NCBI GenBank assembly: GCA_029448655.1
Contig: JACCLO010000010.1
Span: 1,612,001 to 1,676,000, forward strand
DNA: 64,000 nucleotides
Source: Wolfiporia cocos
Lineage: Eukaryota > Basidiomycota > Agaricomycetes > Polyporales > Phaeolaceae
Reading direction: 5' to 3'
Part shown: one piece after another, positions 25,640 through 37,608 of the stretch
Position numbering within the stretch: the stretch's first letter is position 1
How the letters are laid out: the number at the start of each line of letters is the position of its first letter
Notes under the pieces: model-generated
Told to the model about the DNA's origin: nothing
Seen by the model: only the letters and a program-made list of their open reading frames with translations
The model's database searches: none
Position numbers and translations under genes: made by a program

Positions 25640-26090
25640 TACCGGCTTCCTGAGGTAAGAAGGTCTGGAGGATACCTCAGTATCTACCAGACCTTACCTC
25701 AGGAATCCAGCAAAGCCTCCTTTCTGTGCCTCTGTATATAGCCCATACATTCTCCTCATAAATCCACATATCATGCTTTGCCACTGCAACACCCCAGTCA
25801 TTTGCTGTAAAGTCCAGAGCTTCCTGAACTTAGGATAGTTAACCTGTTCATTGAGCAAGATGGTGAGTGGAACTCCTTGGATGAGCACATAGCTAGTGGT
25901 TGGCCAGATTCCATGGTGGTGCAGCCACCGGTGACCAACATTGTGCACTGGTGAGGAAGCCACTCTGTCAACAGTGCCACTTGTCCACTCAAGGGGATGC
26001 CCCACCTATCCCACACTGAGTGTAGGCACTGCACTACTGGTTAATAGAGGTTGTGAGGCTCCATGGTATGCTCAGATGACCCTCATGACT
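25640..26090. repeat. Possible transposon remnant with terminal hairpin
   Basis: Starts with an inverted repeat: TCCTGAGGTAAGAAGGTCTGG at about 25648-25668 and CCAGACCTTACCTCAGGA at about 25688-25705. Then comes a stretch with two overlapping minus-strand open frames (25694-26005 and 25798-26034) sharing phrases such as GHPLEWTSGTVDRVASSP. It lies just 3' of the SurE-like gene and differs in texture from it. I cannot name the source; remnant of a mobile-element gene is a guess. Confidence 0.35.
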
Positions 26091-26194
26091 AAGATTGACC
26101 GTCCATGCAAGTCTGTTGCAGGAAGAAGGTAGGAGCTAGCAAATACACCTTTGTTACTCCGAATGATAGAACCCAAACATTGTCAAGTGAACAA

Positions 26195-27399
26195 TCATGG
26201 CAGGCAGCTAAATGGCAGCGCAGCAAGTCTTGCATACACCTCTCCCTGAGTAAATACATCCACGTCCGTTTTATTGATCGCGTTAATGGCAGACACGCTG
26301 ATGTAGCAGCCTTCAGTTGCGACGACATCTGCCTCCGCGGGAAGACTTGAGCTGCCGCACGTCCAAATGTCCGTCTCTCCCGAGTTCGCCAGGTTCCGGG
26401 AGAATATCCATTTATACTCAGAGACTTCCGAGCAGTTATCGATGGGCGGGTAATTGACATTCACTGTCACGTTCCGAGGGAGAAGAGGGATACCGGGGAC
26501 CTGTGAAGCGAGAATTGCTCGAGTGTAATGCACAGTGAGCGCCGAGTAGATCCAGGAAGACTGGGAATATGGAGAGTCCGGATCGCTCTCGAGCGTCGTG
26601 TACGATACTTGTGCCCCAGTAGCCCCGTTAAAAGCGGTGGAAGGCACGCCTTCTTTGGCAGCCTCGCATGCAGCGCCCCTATGACGTAGTCATTCCCGTT
26701 GAAACGCCCGACGGCGGTAAACTGGTGACATACATAGTGCCAGAGATGAGAATGACTGTCCCAAGGTTATCTGTGAGAATTCAAGTCAGGATGTCGCTAT
26801 AGTGCCGAGCAAGAACAATGGTCACATACTGCCAATATTCGGTCCGCTGACCACGAAGTCGGGCCTGGAACCGTGGAAGAACTCGGGAGCGAGTACCTGG
26901 ATACCGTATCGGGCGGCATCAACTCTGAGTAGCACCTGTAGTCAGTACCAGGGTGCCTGTAAAAATCCGGAGAACGTACGGATACGCGTTCACGTAATTC
27001 AGATATGCTGGTACAGGGTATCAACTGTCAACACGTGCATTGCGATATCAATGTCCAAGTGTGCGACTTACGGTTGCTAGCGTTGTATCCTTCGGCAGGA
27101 GACCCTACCGGACAGGTGTCATACTCGCAGGGCTCAGAGAGAGGCATAGCAGCAGCTGTCGTCGATCCAGTCCCGGATTGATTCTCGGCGGGACAGGACA
27201 GAACCACCTACATTGAACATCAATGTCAGTGTGTTGTGTCTCCAGAGTCGATAGCACATACATCGTAGCCGGCTTGCGTCAACTCAAAGTATTGGGCGCG
27301 TATCTGTGCATCGGCCCACCCATCGTCGTTAGTCAATACGAGATTTTCTGCATAGACATATGCGCAGAATACTGCAACTAAGAGCCGAGCTGCGTGCAT
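26195..27399 (-). CDS. SurE-like secreted acid phosphatase/nucleotidase, copy 1
   Basis: Member of the SurE survival-protein phosphatase/nucleotidase family, predicted secreted. Exons (minus): 27399-27262, 27207-27072, 27007-26980, 26924-26830, 26770-26734 and 26678-26195; phases agree, 305 residues. The chosen ATG opens a signal peptide (MHAARLLVAVFCAYVYA). Directly after it comes NLVLTNDDGWADAQIRAQY, whose two Asp residues are the metal-binding site of SurE. Then: CEYDTCPVGSPAEGYNASN, LNYVNAYPVDAARYGIQVLAPEFFHG, DFVVSGPNIG, NLGTVILISGT, and a C-terminal half with GATGAQVSYTTLE and LPRNVTVNVNYP. N-glycosylation sequons are present (NVT, NCS, NKT). The exon structure matches the copy at 37609-38809 almost base for base. 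A TATA-like AATATAAGG lies about 70 nt upstream on the minus strand. Confidence 0.9.
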
Positions 27400-29309
27400 A
27401 ATAGCGCGACGGGAATATGCAGAGGGTAAGGTAATCACCCAAGAGCTGCAGCGACTCGCAAGTGATCCTTATATTGCCGCTTCCAATCTGCTTACGGCTC
27501 GAGCCCTTCGTAACGCATGTAAGAATGTCTTCCATTCTACTTGCCTCATGGTCGTGCAACTCGACCGTATGCTTGGAGAGTTTGAATGGTAATTTTCCAA
27601 ACTGGTGCCTCTCAAATGACCAGCTTCAATGGGAAATTCGAGGACATCAAAGTCCGCAATTCGGAAGAAGCAGCCTGTGAGAACAGGTACCGGCTCGAGA
27701 TCGCGGTCACGAGAGTATCTACATCATCGTGGCGAATGAGCGAGTAGAAGGACGGTAAACGGGTTGTGAGAGCATGCCAGTATTGTCCAGAGTCAATGGA
27801 AGATGAGTGTTGCTGACCGTACGAATCGACGATAGATCGAGATTCGCATCGCATGTCGCGATCACGAGACCCCCGCCCGTAAAACAGCGATCGTGACTTG
27901 CCTGTTGAAGGCGACAGGCTTCGGGCCACGATCTGGCAGCACGATTTGTAGTTCGCATGGGGCGAGATAAGCCCGGGCTCATGTGAACATGACGCATACT
28001 TATTTCCACAAGGTACGAGTAACCCGCGGGAGCGGGTAGTAATTCAGTATTCACTGGTTGACAATGACCATAGATCTGCAACTACGCCCGCGCCGTGTAG
28101 ATTAATTGGTTTACACATTCTTCCTGGCTGTATTGCAAGCCCCGCTGTTGCAATAGTGCGGAATGGTCAAAGAGCACTAGCAAAAGATTTCCCCTGGTCA
28201 ATGCCATACGAGTTCCTGATTTGCGCATCACAGATTCTCATGGGCACCCTGTACACTAATTATATATTGAGACGCATTGTGACGCTGACTGCGGGCTCAG
28301 TGGGGGTGAGACTCGTCTAACCTCAACTTCAGCGATGGCGGGTTACAGTACCCTGTTGCTAGAGCGAGTCATCCGCGTCATCACGTCAGCGCTATGCTAC
28401 TGAGACCGGATCTACTATCTCAACGCATTCATATCTCGGTTGGTCCATGTTGTTTCAACCTAGCCAATCGCACTTGCCTGTCAGCCGAGCACAATCTTCC
28501 TGGCTCCGGTTAGACTAAGAGATGTAGTGGTAGGTCGCGGCTGAGTACAATCCGCCCACCTTATGGGCTTGGCCGTCCCAATAACATGAAGCAGTGACTT
28601 CACAAGTGCTCATGGTGGACAGATTGCGACATGATTTGAATTCTCTCGCGCCCATCTTAATTCTGGCCGAATAGGTCCGCTCGTCTGCACATCACGTACG
28701 GAGAGACTCCTACAAAGCGCGTATTTCACTTACTGATACATAGAATTCCTGTGTATATGACTTCAACGATGCGGGCTTCCAGAGGCTCTGGGCACTGAAG
28801 CAGCCAGAACCTGGGTTGAGCGAGACTGCAGCAAGCGCGATGCGTCGCGTTTAGTCCAGTCATCTGTGCTGGCGATAATATACAGCGCGGATCTTGCGCT
28901 CGCATCATCGTGATCAATCCCCATATCGGGGATGGGATTCCGTCTCATCCCTTTCCGCCATGTTTCCCGTCGGTGATTGCAGGCGAACGTAGCCTTGGCG
29001 GTGAAAGCGCCGAAGTCATCATCCCCTGCTGCCTCACGGTGATACGCCAAGGCATGTCGGGCAAGATGCGGCGATCTGCATGAATACCTGAGCGGCTGGA
29101 GATGACTCGCTTGATTCTACAAAAGCCAGGATTCAGCATTCGATAGGGCGAGCACGGCGGGCAGATTGTCGATCAAATAACCTACGTACAGAGCAAACCT
29201 GCGCCATCGGCGCACCTACCTGACCTCGATGTGCGTCCCTATTGCACTTATTATGTATTGTTCGTGGTGCATAGTCTCACGAAAATTCCAGATCTCGAAG
29301 CTGATCATC
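27400..29309. other. Intergenic, nothing recognised
   Basis: Contains the promoter of the SurE-like gene at its left. Minus-strand open frames at 27612-28081 overlap each other and show no known motif. No gene supported. Confidence 0.4.
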
Positions 29310-30680
29310 ACCCCAGCAGCTCTTTGAAGTCTGTCCCTCCGCCGGAGACGCTAAAGTTCAGTCAGGTTAGCTGAGCTTCCTTTTGGCTACTTGGCTGGTG
29401 ACCAAGATCTGAGTCGGACTTTCAGACCATGACAGACCACATGCTGTATGCGACGTATCATCCCGAGACTGGCTGGTCTGCTCCAGAGATCAAGCCTTAT
29501 GGCTCACTGAGTCTTGATCCCGCGTGCTCGCGTTTCAGTACAGCACGAACGTGTTTGAAGGCTTCAAGGTGAGCGAACATGCTGCGGTGTGCATGTAAGG
29601 ATAAATATACTGGTCTGTATAGGCATACATGGGCCCGGATGGCAAGATCAGGCTGTTCAGACAGGACATGAACGTGGCGCGACTCAAGCGATCCGTGGAC
29701 CGTATCGCTCTTCCTGTGAGTCTCAAAGCGAGATCCTCTATTTAGTGCGTTCTTGATATGTGTTACCAAACCTTATGACACAGATGTTATGCTTTCCTCA
29801 TCAAAAAGCTCATCAAAATGGAATCACGGTGGATTCCCGCTTTGCCAGGACACAGCTTGTATATCCGGCCGACTGTCATTGGAAGCACACCTAGTGAGCA
29901 CCTCCACAACACAATTGTTATTCTTCGCTCACATGATGGGATCGCTCCAGCATTTGGACTAGGTGCATCCAATCAGTCCATTCTATGTGTATTTCTCTCC
30001 CCTACCGGTCCCTACTTCTGCACGGGAGGGCGGTCTTTGTCTCTTCTTGCGAGCATTGACCACGTCCGCGCATAGCCAGGAGGAACTGGAGCATACAAGC
30101 TCTCGTTGAATTACAGACCAAAATTGAAGCCCCAACAGCTTGCCGAACAGCAGGGATACAATCAGACATTATGGCTTCTAGACGAGACTGTCACCGAGGC
30201 AGGAGCAATGAACTTCTTCGTCGTGGTCAAGCGAGGCGACGGCGGTATGTCATCGAGAACTGAGATGCTTTGCGAGATGACCTGCTGATTGCGTTCACAG
30301 ACTGGGATGTTATTACAGCCCCCCTGGTTGGTACCGTACTGGCGGGTGTAACCCGCGATTCATGCCTCGCCCTTGCTTCCGTACATCAATCATGCACCGT
30401 CCTCCCTTATGTCCCGGAGAATATTCGGCTGCACGCTCATGAACAACATCTGACGATGTCTGATTTAACTCGATGGAATCCAGAGGGTCGTCTACTTGAA
30501 GCGTTCATGGTAGGAACAGCTGTCGTTGTAAACGGCGTTGGCAGGATAGAGTACAAGGATCAAGACATCATCCTTCAGGAGCATGAAGGTGGACGAGGAC
30601 CAGTTGCACGCGCGCTCTTCGAGAGAAACCTAGACATTCAAGAGGGTCGGTTCGAGTTCGAAGGATGGGGGTACCCACTG
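29310..30680 (+). pseudogene. Branched-chain aminotransferase pseudogene
   Basis: Decayed paralogue of the intact gene at 31014-32536. A remnant of exon 2 (ETLKFSQ, about 29345-29366) precedes exon 3 (from 29426, TMTDHMLYATYHPETGWSAPEIKPYG). Lesions visible by comparison: one base missing near 29534, where SRFQYSTN should be; the acceptor AG before PYDTD (about 29770) is lost; a further frameshift follows between VMLS and LIKKLIKME (about 29790-29810); and a TAG at 30073-30075 replaces the Trp of RAWPGG. Later blocks are still readable: PGGTGAYKLSLNY (with the PLP lysine), GYNQTLWLLDETVTEAGAMNFFVVVKR, GVTRDSCLALA, and EGRLLEAFMVGTA. The normal C-terminus is missing and the frame runs on into unrelated sequence. 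No first exon is seen. Confidence 0.88.
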
Positions 30681-31013
30681 ATGACTAGAAAACAGCGCTA
30701 TCTTGTGAAACTCCTAAGCTGTATCTGCTCCGGGAGTTTTCAATACCAGAATTTGACGAGTCCATTGCCCTTGATGCGCGGTAGCAAGACCGCTTCAGAC
30801 GCCGAGAGGTGCGGGATCAATCGATCAATTTTCAAGGCGGCGCAAATAGGCGCCGATGGTGCGCATCAGATAAGATCCGGACCGTTCAGTTGCCTGCTCA
30901 CGGCCAAAATTTCTTGCAGCCCAATTTCGCCTCGCCGAAAAAAGAATGACTCGAGATAAAAGTCCCCCTTCTACTTGTTCCGTTGTCCATTATCCTCACT
31001 GACTTCTTGGAAC

Positions 31014-32536
31014 ATGGCCATCGAAGCTGCGAACGGTAGCGCCGTGGCAAATGGGTCCGCTTCGAAGCAGGGACCTCTGAATCTTGATGTAGGTTTTGGG
31101 CTGTATTGTATATTCAGCTATGCGAGCGCTGACGATATGTCCCGCAGGCGTCCAAGCTCAAGGTAATTAGAACGGAGGCACCCAGAGCCATGCCATCACT
31201 CGAGAACCTGAAATTTGGTCAAGTACGCTGCCTGAATTTGTCGGGAATACGCATTGAGCTGAATCTAATGTTTGCAGACCATGACAGACCACATGCTGGT
31301 CGCGACATACAACCCGATTAACGGATGGTCCGCACCTGAAATCAAGCCGTACGGCCCCATCGCTCTCGACCCGGCGAGCTCGTGCTTCCATTACAGCACC
31401 AATCTCTTTGAGGGCATGAAGGTGAGCAGTCAGCGCGCGGGTCTAGGTCAGCTGAGGTCTCATGTCATCTGTGATAGGCCTACATTGGACCGGACGGTAA
31501 ACCCAGGCTGTTCAGACCAGAGCTGAACATGGCGCGAATGAAGAAGTCCGCGGATCGCATCGCGCTCCCTGTACGTTGCTGTACATCCACGATCTCGGAT
31601 GAAGCTGAAGTGTATCCAGCCCTTCGACACTGAGGAGCTTCTCAAGCTAATCAAGCGTCTCGTCGCAATGGATGCACACTGGATCCCTACTCTGCCCGGA
31701 CACAGCATGTACATCCGACCCACGATGATTGGCACGCGACCAAGTGGGTCGCGCTTTCATCGGTTATGTCCAATGTCTGACTGTTACCCATAGGTCTGGG
31801 TGTCGCCGCCTCGGATCACGCAATGATCTACGTGATCTGCTGCCCCACAGGGCCCTACTTCCGCACCGGTGCCCGTCAGATCTCGCTACTCGCGATGGGT
31901 GAGACTGTGCGCGCGTGGCCAGGCGGCACGGGAGGGTATAAGCTCGCGCTAAACTATGCGCCGACGCTGAAGCCGCAGCAGGTCGCCGAGCAGCAGGGAT
32001 ACAACCAGGTGCTCTGGCTGCTCGGCGACAGGGTCACCGAGGCGGGCGCGATGAACTTCTTCGTGGTCGTCAAGCGCGACGACGACAGTGAGTATCTCTG
32101 GTCGCAGAAGAGTTGCGTGACGAAATATTGACGGGATTGAATGCACGCAGACTGGGACGTATACACACCCCCGCTCGACGGGACGATCCTTCCCGGCATC
32201 ACGCGCGACTCATGCCTCGCGCTCGCGGGTGCGCACCCGTCGCGCACGGTTCTCCCGCACTTCCCGGAGACGCTGCGCCTTCACCCGCAGGAGCGTCCGG
32301 TCACGATGTCAGACCTCGCGCAGTGGCATGCAGAGGGCCGGCTGCTGGAGGCATTCACCGTCGGCACGGCCGTCGTTGTCACTGGTGTCGGCCGGATTGG
32401 GTACCAGGGCAAGAACATCGAGTTGCCGATCCATGAGAGCGGGCGGGGACCGCTGGCACAGGCGCTATACGAGCGGATCATGGACATTCAGGAGGGCAAG
32501 GTTGAGTGGGAGGGCTGGTCGGTGCCGTGCGCATGA
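31014..32536 (+). CDS. BAT2: Branched-chain-amino-acid aminotransferase
   Basis: PLP enzyme exchanging amino groups between Leu, Ile or Val and 2-oxoglutarate. Exons: 31014-31088, 31148-31222, 31278-31421, 31478-31570, 31620-31743, 31794-32087 and 32151-32536; phases agree, 396 residues. Class IV fold signatures: SSCFHYSTNLFEGMKAY near residue 85, GPYFRTG, then GGYKLALNYAPTLKPQQ, whose Lys is the PLP-binding residue. EAGAMNFFVV follows, with GITRDSCLALA and GRLLEAFTVGTAVVV near the C-terminus. The short N-terminus (MAIEAANGSAVANGSASKQG) lacks an obvious arginine-rich mitochondrial presequence, so a cytosolic enzyme (BAT2-like) is likelier than the mitochondrial form. That is inference; yeast BAT1 and BAT2 are otherwise hard to tell apart. 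A decayed tandem duplicate lies directly upstream. Confidence 0.92.
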
Positions 32537-32906
32537 GATACTGGAGATCATTGGGCATGACAAGATTTTAATGCTGCAAAAGACCATATGGTCAGAGGCA
32601 ACCAGCCACGCGAGGACGAGATAGACAATGTAGATAGAGCATGGTGTATATCTTTCGCCAATGAATTTAGTATATCATAGACCAGACGTATAGATGCCGT
32701 CCAGAGGACCGACGGTTCATTGCAGGAGGATATTCCTGACTAGTATTTTGGCGGTTCGCCAATCCGATTAGTGACAAGGGGAGTTGTCATCTGGGTAGTG
32801 CGGGTCAACACCAACAATATTCATATCAATCCAACATCTAACCTTTCCCATAGTCAATATGATAGCTATGGATTAGACACCGTATAGAATAAGCGCATAT
32901 ATCATA
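32537..32906. other. Intergenic between convergent genes
   Basis: AT-rich 3' flanks of the aminotransferase (plus) and pseudouridine synthase (minus) genes. No gene seen. Confidence 0.5.
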
Positions 32907-34445
32907 TCACTCATCTCCGCCTTCCCGTGCGGCAAGTGCCCTACGCTCCATCTGTCTCGCGCCCTTCCCGACCCTCCACCTCTCGTTCACTAGCTCGACA
33001 GCACTTCCTCTCGTCCTCTTCAGCAACGACACGTAGTTCGCGCCCCGGCGGTACGTCCCCGCGCCGAGTGGTATGCTAAGCACGCTCCGTGGCGGGATAG
33101 GCTGAGCGTCGGGAGCACCGATCGGGAAGTACTGCGGCGGTGGCTGGTGGTGCTTCTCCACGGCGCGGAGGAAGTGCACGTCGAGCGCGGTGTGGATCGA
33201 TGACTGCTCGCAGAGCGACTGAACGTGGTGGTACAGGTTGTTCGAGAGGTCACGGTGGCTGATCGTAGCATCTGCATCCTCTTCTCCCTCTCCGGGCGCA
33301 GCGTCCGTGCGCCATGCGAGTGCGTCCGCGTCGTACCCGCACTGCCACAGCATAAGTGGGAGTGGATCAGCCATTTGGTACTCGGGCTTGCTTTGCACGA
33401 TCGCGGGCTGTGGCTCACCGTCCTTGAAGGGCGGGCGCGGGTGCTTTGGGTCGACGTTGAGCAGGGCGTCAACGATCGAGGGAGGTTCGAGGCGTGTGCC
33501 GACGAGGAAGAGGATGGCCATGATATGCCGCACTTGATTATAGAGGAAGGCGGTGCCGACGAGGTCGAACACATAGAGGTTCCCGTCTGTGCCCGCAGGA
33601 TTAATGTTCGCGGAGAGGATCCGCCTGGTGAATATAGTGAGCTGCTTGGACGGATCGAGCTTGCAGAGGTTACGAAAATCATTCTCGCCCACGAGCCGGG
33701 ATGCGGCGTCCTGCATCGCGGCGAGGTCCAGACCCACTGGGTTGAAGAAATACTTGTAGTGTCTATAGCGACATGAGAAGCGCGCAGAGAAATCAGAAGC
33801 AACGGGAGACCAGGCGATGATGCGTATCGTTGGAGGAAGAACGTTATTCAACAGCGAGATATACCGGATCTCTGTTGAAGGTGGCGGAAGTGCAGCGTTG
33901 GTGGGGGGTTCGTCCCAATCGCCCATTAGACCAAAGTCGCCTTCAATACCAAGACCAGAGTCAGTATCTTGCAGTTCTTCCGTGTTTTCATTGTCTGCCT
34001 TAGTCTCGGACGTTGTTTCTTGAAGCTGTTCTGCGCGGGTCTCTACCTCTCCTGTGGCGCTTCTAACCCACATGCTCACAACTTGACCCGCTGCACTGAC
34101 TCCTCTGTCAGTTCGCCCACACTTCTCCCACCCGCAACCTTCGAATCCAGCGGCTGGGTCAATCAGCCGGGTATGTGCAAGTGCATCATAGAGCACGCCT
34201 TCCACAGTAGGTAAGGCTGTTTCAGCCTTCTGAAACTCTAATCCAGAATACTGAGAACCATTGTAGCTAAATTTGAGTGCAATCTTGCGACGCGGGTGGG
34301 CAGAGAAATTGAACGCTTTCTGCTGGTGCTGTGGGGGCGGTCCTGGCCGTTTGCTGCGAGAAGGGCGGTCGATGTCAAGCTGCCTTAGACGATCGATGAG
34401 GTCTTGTCTCGACCAGCTTTCGTACGCAAGTGGTGAAGGCGACAT
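32907..34445 (-). CDS. DEG1: tRNA pseudouridine(38/39) synthase
   Basis: Pseudouridine synthase of the TruA family, Pus3/Deg1 branch, which modifies U38/U39 in the tRNA anticodon arm. The coding region has no introns. I start at 34445 (MSPSPLAYESWSRQDLIDRLRQLD), giving 512 residues. An in-frame ATG at 34499 would add 18 residues. The N-terminal Ser/Leu-rich helix is typical of Deg1. Then RRKIALKFSYNGSQYSGLEFQ, followed by the catalytic-loop motif GRTDRGVSA (Asp is the nucleophile), FSARFSCRYRHYKYFF, NDFRNLCKLD, and AFLYNQVRHIMAILFLVG. An acidic insertion of about 60 residues after GQVVSMWV (ETTSETKADNENTEELQDTDSGLG) is low complexity and probably disordered. Divergent from the deubiquitinase gene at 35046. 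Confidence 0.93.
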   Translation of the reverse strand: MSPSPLAYESWSRQDLIDRLRQLDIDRPSRSKRPGPPPQHQQKAFNFSAHPRRKIALKFSYNGSQYSGLEFQKAETALPTVEGVLYDALAHTRLIDPAAGFEGCGWEKCGRTDRGVSAAGQVVSMWVRSATGEVETRAEQLQETTSETKADNENTEELQDTDSGLGIEGDFGLMGDWDEPPTNAALPPPSTEIRYISLLNNVLPPTIRIIAWSPVASDFSARFSCRYRHYKYFFNPVGLDLAAMQDAASRLVGENDFRNLCKLDPSKQLTIFTRRILSANINPAGTDGNLYVFDLVGTAFLYNQVRHIMAILFLVGTRLEPPSIVDALLNVDPKHPRPPFKDGEPQPAIVQSKPEYQMADPLPLMLWQCGYDADALAWRTDAAPGEGEEDADATISHRDLSNNLYHHVQSLCEQSSIHTALDVHFLRAVEKHHQPPPQYFPIGAPDAQPIPPRSVLSIPLGAGTYRRGANYVSLLKRTRGSAVELVNERWRVGKGARQMERRALAAREGGDE

Positions 34446-35045
34446 GAGTCGTAAATACTTCCCTGAGCGTAAGAACCTGTAGCTAAAGCCACCGGGCATA
34501 CACTCACGCGGCTTAATCTGAATGGTTGGTTGAGGCTATCACCTGAGGATCCAGATAGAGTAGACTCACCAGAGATATTCAGATGCTGAGCAATATGAGG
34601 TGCAAGCGAGTTATCGTTATCAGAGAAAGCATATGAGTGCTTGGAACAGGCAGACGGGTCTACTAACGTCGAGACAGAGGAGGGCGTGCAAACCACGTAG
34701 ATGGACCAACGCCTTGAATCGAAGTGAATAAACTACGACTGTTTGCCCACTAGGAGCACAGCAGCAGAATGTATGTGTAGCGTCCTTTAGACTAGCCCAA
34801 GTCAGATTGACCCAGGGAAGGACAGTGTACTCGCGATGAAATTGTTGCGGCCTCACGCTAGATCTAATCCGACGTCGAGCGCTTGTCTTGAAATTATAGA
34901 CGCTGTTACTCTGTTTGGATATTGACGCTTCCGCTGCAACGCGATCGCCGATCGCGAGGACTTACAGCCTCGACAATTAAACAATAACACTGATTCAACG
35001 ATCCTTACTCCTGGCCACCATCTCAGCTCAACTTTGTGCTCCACT
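34446..35045. other. Divergent promoter region
   Basis: About 600 bp between the pseudouridine synthase (minus) and otubain (plus) start codons; presumably holds both promoters. No further gene seen. Confidence 0.5.
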
Positions 35046-36556
35046 ATGCCCGATACTCCAGAGTCGTACGATGTTCCCCCCATCTCCGTTTCCCCCGAAG
35101 CGCGTGAGTGTCCTCCAATTCTCAGATTGAAGGCTATAACGAACGCCCTGAACCGCATCCGCCATTAGCGAAGTTGAAGAGTAGCGATCTCCCAGATGTC
35201 GGTGAAGCAGATGTAAACGGACGGCCACCTTCTTATACTACTGCCGAAGACGCAGGTCAGTGACCCCTCGAACCTACGAGAAATATCCGGGACTGACCAA
35301 CGCAGTGTGGCGCGTGCTCTCATCGCAGAATTGTTCTCGCTGCCACCGTCAGACTTGGACTCCCTGACACCTCTGCAGACGTACGAGATGAATGAGGTGC
35401 GTATAGACGCCTCCTCCACCTTTCCTTGTCTGAGATGCCTGGACAGAACTTCCTATCGGAGTCGGTCCCGGATCGACCTTTGATTGCGCCACTGGCACCC
35501 ATGGCCACCCTTCGCACTGAATATGAGGGTGGCTCGCAGCTTTTCGTGAAGCAAATAGATTGGCTCACAAAGTATGGATATGCGGGCATCCGGCGTACGA
35601 GAGGAGATGGTCCGTGGTCCCCATTCTCGTCTCGTTGGGATATGTTGACTGGTTTGTTCCCAATTGTAGGCGATTGTTTCTACAGGTGTAAGTTTTCACC
35701 TATATCACAGAAATAGCCACATACTTATCTCCTTCATTCAATCACAGCGCTAGCCTTCGCCTACATCGAGAGCATACTCCTCGCATCGGACAAAGCCCTC
35801 GCCGTCACTAGCGCCATTTCCGTCCTCGAGTCCTCGCAATCCTTGCTTGAACAAGCGGGGTTCGATCGTATGGCGTTCGAGGACTTCTACGACTGCTTCG
35901 TAGACCTCATCAAGCGCGTTATCACTCCCGACAATGCCGGACAGCTGCTCTCGTCCTCCATGCTTCTTGAGGAATTCAACACGCCAGAAGGTGAGTGCTA
36001 GTTCCTCTTAGTCAGCTAAGAATCCTGATCGGATGGCGATGTAGTGTCAAATTCGGTTGTGGTCTACCTCCGCTTGCTCACATCCGCTCACATCCGCGCC
36101 GACCCTGACTCTTACATTCCCTTCCTCCTCGATCCCGACACGGGAGAGCTCAACGACCTCCAGCAGTTCTGCATCAGCCAAGTCGAGGCGATGGGCAAGG
36201 AGGCTGGTACGTTGTGTCGTGATCTCTGCCGGCATTCGTTTTCTATGGTGGGCTACTAACCCAAACAATGCGCTGCAGACCATGTGCAGATAATTGCGCT
36301 TTCACGCGTGCTGAAGGTGAACATCACTGTGGCGTACCTCGACGGGCGCCCGCACAACTCGCAGGGAGGCAAAGTTGATTTCCTCGAGTTCCACAATGCC
36401 GACATACCCGGGATGAATCCCGTTATTTTGCTGTACAGGTAGGAGCATGCTTTTACAGGTTTCCAGAGATTACTGCTAACGAGTCCTGTTGTGTTGCAAT
36501 ATAGACCCGGACATTATGATATTCTCGACAAAAGGAATGAGGAGCCGTTGGAGTGA
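35046..36556 (+). CDS. Otubain-type deubiquitinase (peptidase C65)
   Basis: Cysteine protease of the OTU superfamily, expected to cut ubiquitin chains. Exons: 35046-35103, 35169-35255, 35329-35396, 35435-35609, 35670-35687, 35748-35990, 36045-36206, 36279-36438 and 36505-36556; phases agree, 340 residues. Exon 5 is only 18 nt yet carries the catalytic block: the joined sequence reads TRGDGDCFYRSLAFAY, with the Asp and the nucleophile Cys. The C-terminal part reads YIPFLLDPDTGELNDLQQFCISQVEAMGKEADHVQIIALSRVL, and the catalytic His lies in RPGHYDILD. The first about 75 residues are polar and proline-containing, outside the fold. Start chosen because the short first exon splices in frame. Human OTUB1/2 are the best-known relatives. 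Confidence 0.93.
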
Positions 36557-37521
36557 CCTAAGCGGAGATAACATAGGGATTGCTCTGTTTCGAAGAATGC
36601 TACCCTAGTAAAGAGGATATGTACTATAGTCCAATGTATCGAGGCCGTCTTTTGCTTGAAAGAAATGGCCAGTATTCTTCACACATGAAGTGATGAACGT
36701 AATATTAATATGGCACGCTTGGCAGGCTCGAACATTGATTATAGCCTAAGCGCTTAACGTTAACACCGGATCGATGACACCGGTTCCAATTCTCCTGAAC
36801 TCTATCTACTATCTCTGACGAGCTTGTTGACTTCACACCTGTCGTGCGTCTTGTGATTGTACATCTCGGGAGCTATTCAGCATAGAGCAACTCTCGGCAG
36901 AGCAACTATCGAAACAGGATATCGGTGTGCACTAATTGTAGTACGCCTCCCTGTACGGTGAATCCATCGCACAAACTTCATGCTTAAATATTGGAGACGC
37001 CTCCAGGATTCGTACATCAATTTTCGATCTTCTGCGGCTCTCTCTAGTACTTCGCGCGCAAACATACGCTCTACCAGCTAAACGATGGTATGACCCTGGC
37101 GTGAGATCTGTGACTGCTTTATGCGCGCTCATGCGGGTGTCGTTATCGGCTCCGTGATAGTCTCACTCAAACCTGCTCACACAAAGCCCAAGCTTTTCAC
37201 GGCATCGCACACTATCCCCATTGTCGACTCAAGAAACGCGCTGTGGTCGAGACCAATATCTATCTTTAGGTCTCCGATACCAAGTATGGACCCGCATGTT
37301 CTCTGGTGCCTGCAGTGAACGTGCCACATCTCCTCGCCATCACGTTGGTCGACGAGGGGGCGACATTATGCATAATCAGGAACACCCGGTCTCAAATTAG
37401 CGTTCAAAGTCAAATGACAGCGAAGCACAGGGCATTCAACGTTCAGTTGAACCTGCTCGCGTCTACTGACTTCGTCTAATTACACCGGGACAACGACGAA
37501 CGTGCGTGGACCCGCGGCGAT
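36557..37521. other. Intergenic, nothing recognised
   Basis: Holds the otubain 3' end and the upstream region of SurE-like copy 2. No gene supported. Confidence 0.5.
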
Positions 37522-37529
37522 TATAAATA
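37522..37529 (+). promoter_or_regulatory. TATA box of SurE-like copy 2
   Basis: TATAAATA in a GC-rich surrounding, 80 nt upstream of the start codon at 37609, a usual distance for fungal genes with short leaders. Confidence 0.7.
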
Positions 37530-37608
37530 GCCCTGGGTTCGTACAAGACTGCTCAGCTTGCCCAGGCTGTTCTCACCATCGGTGCTCTAAGTCTCACTGG
37601 TAGAAACC

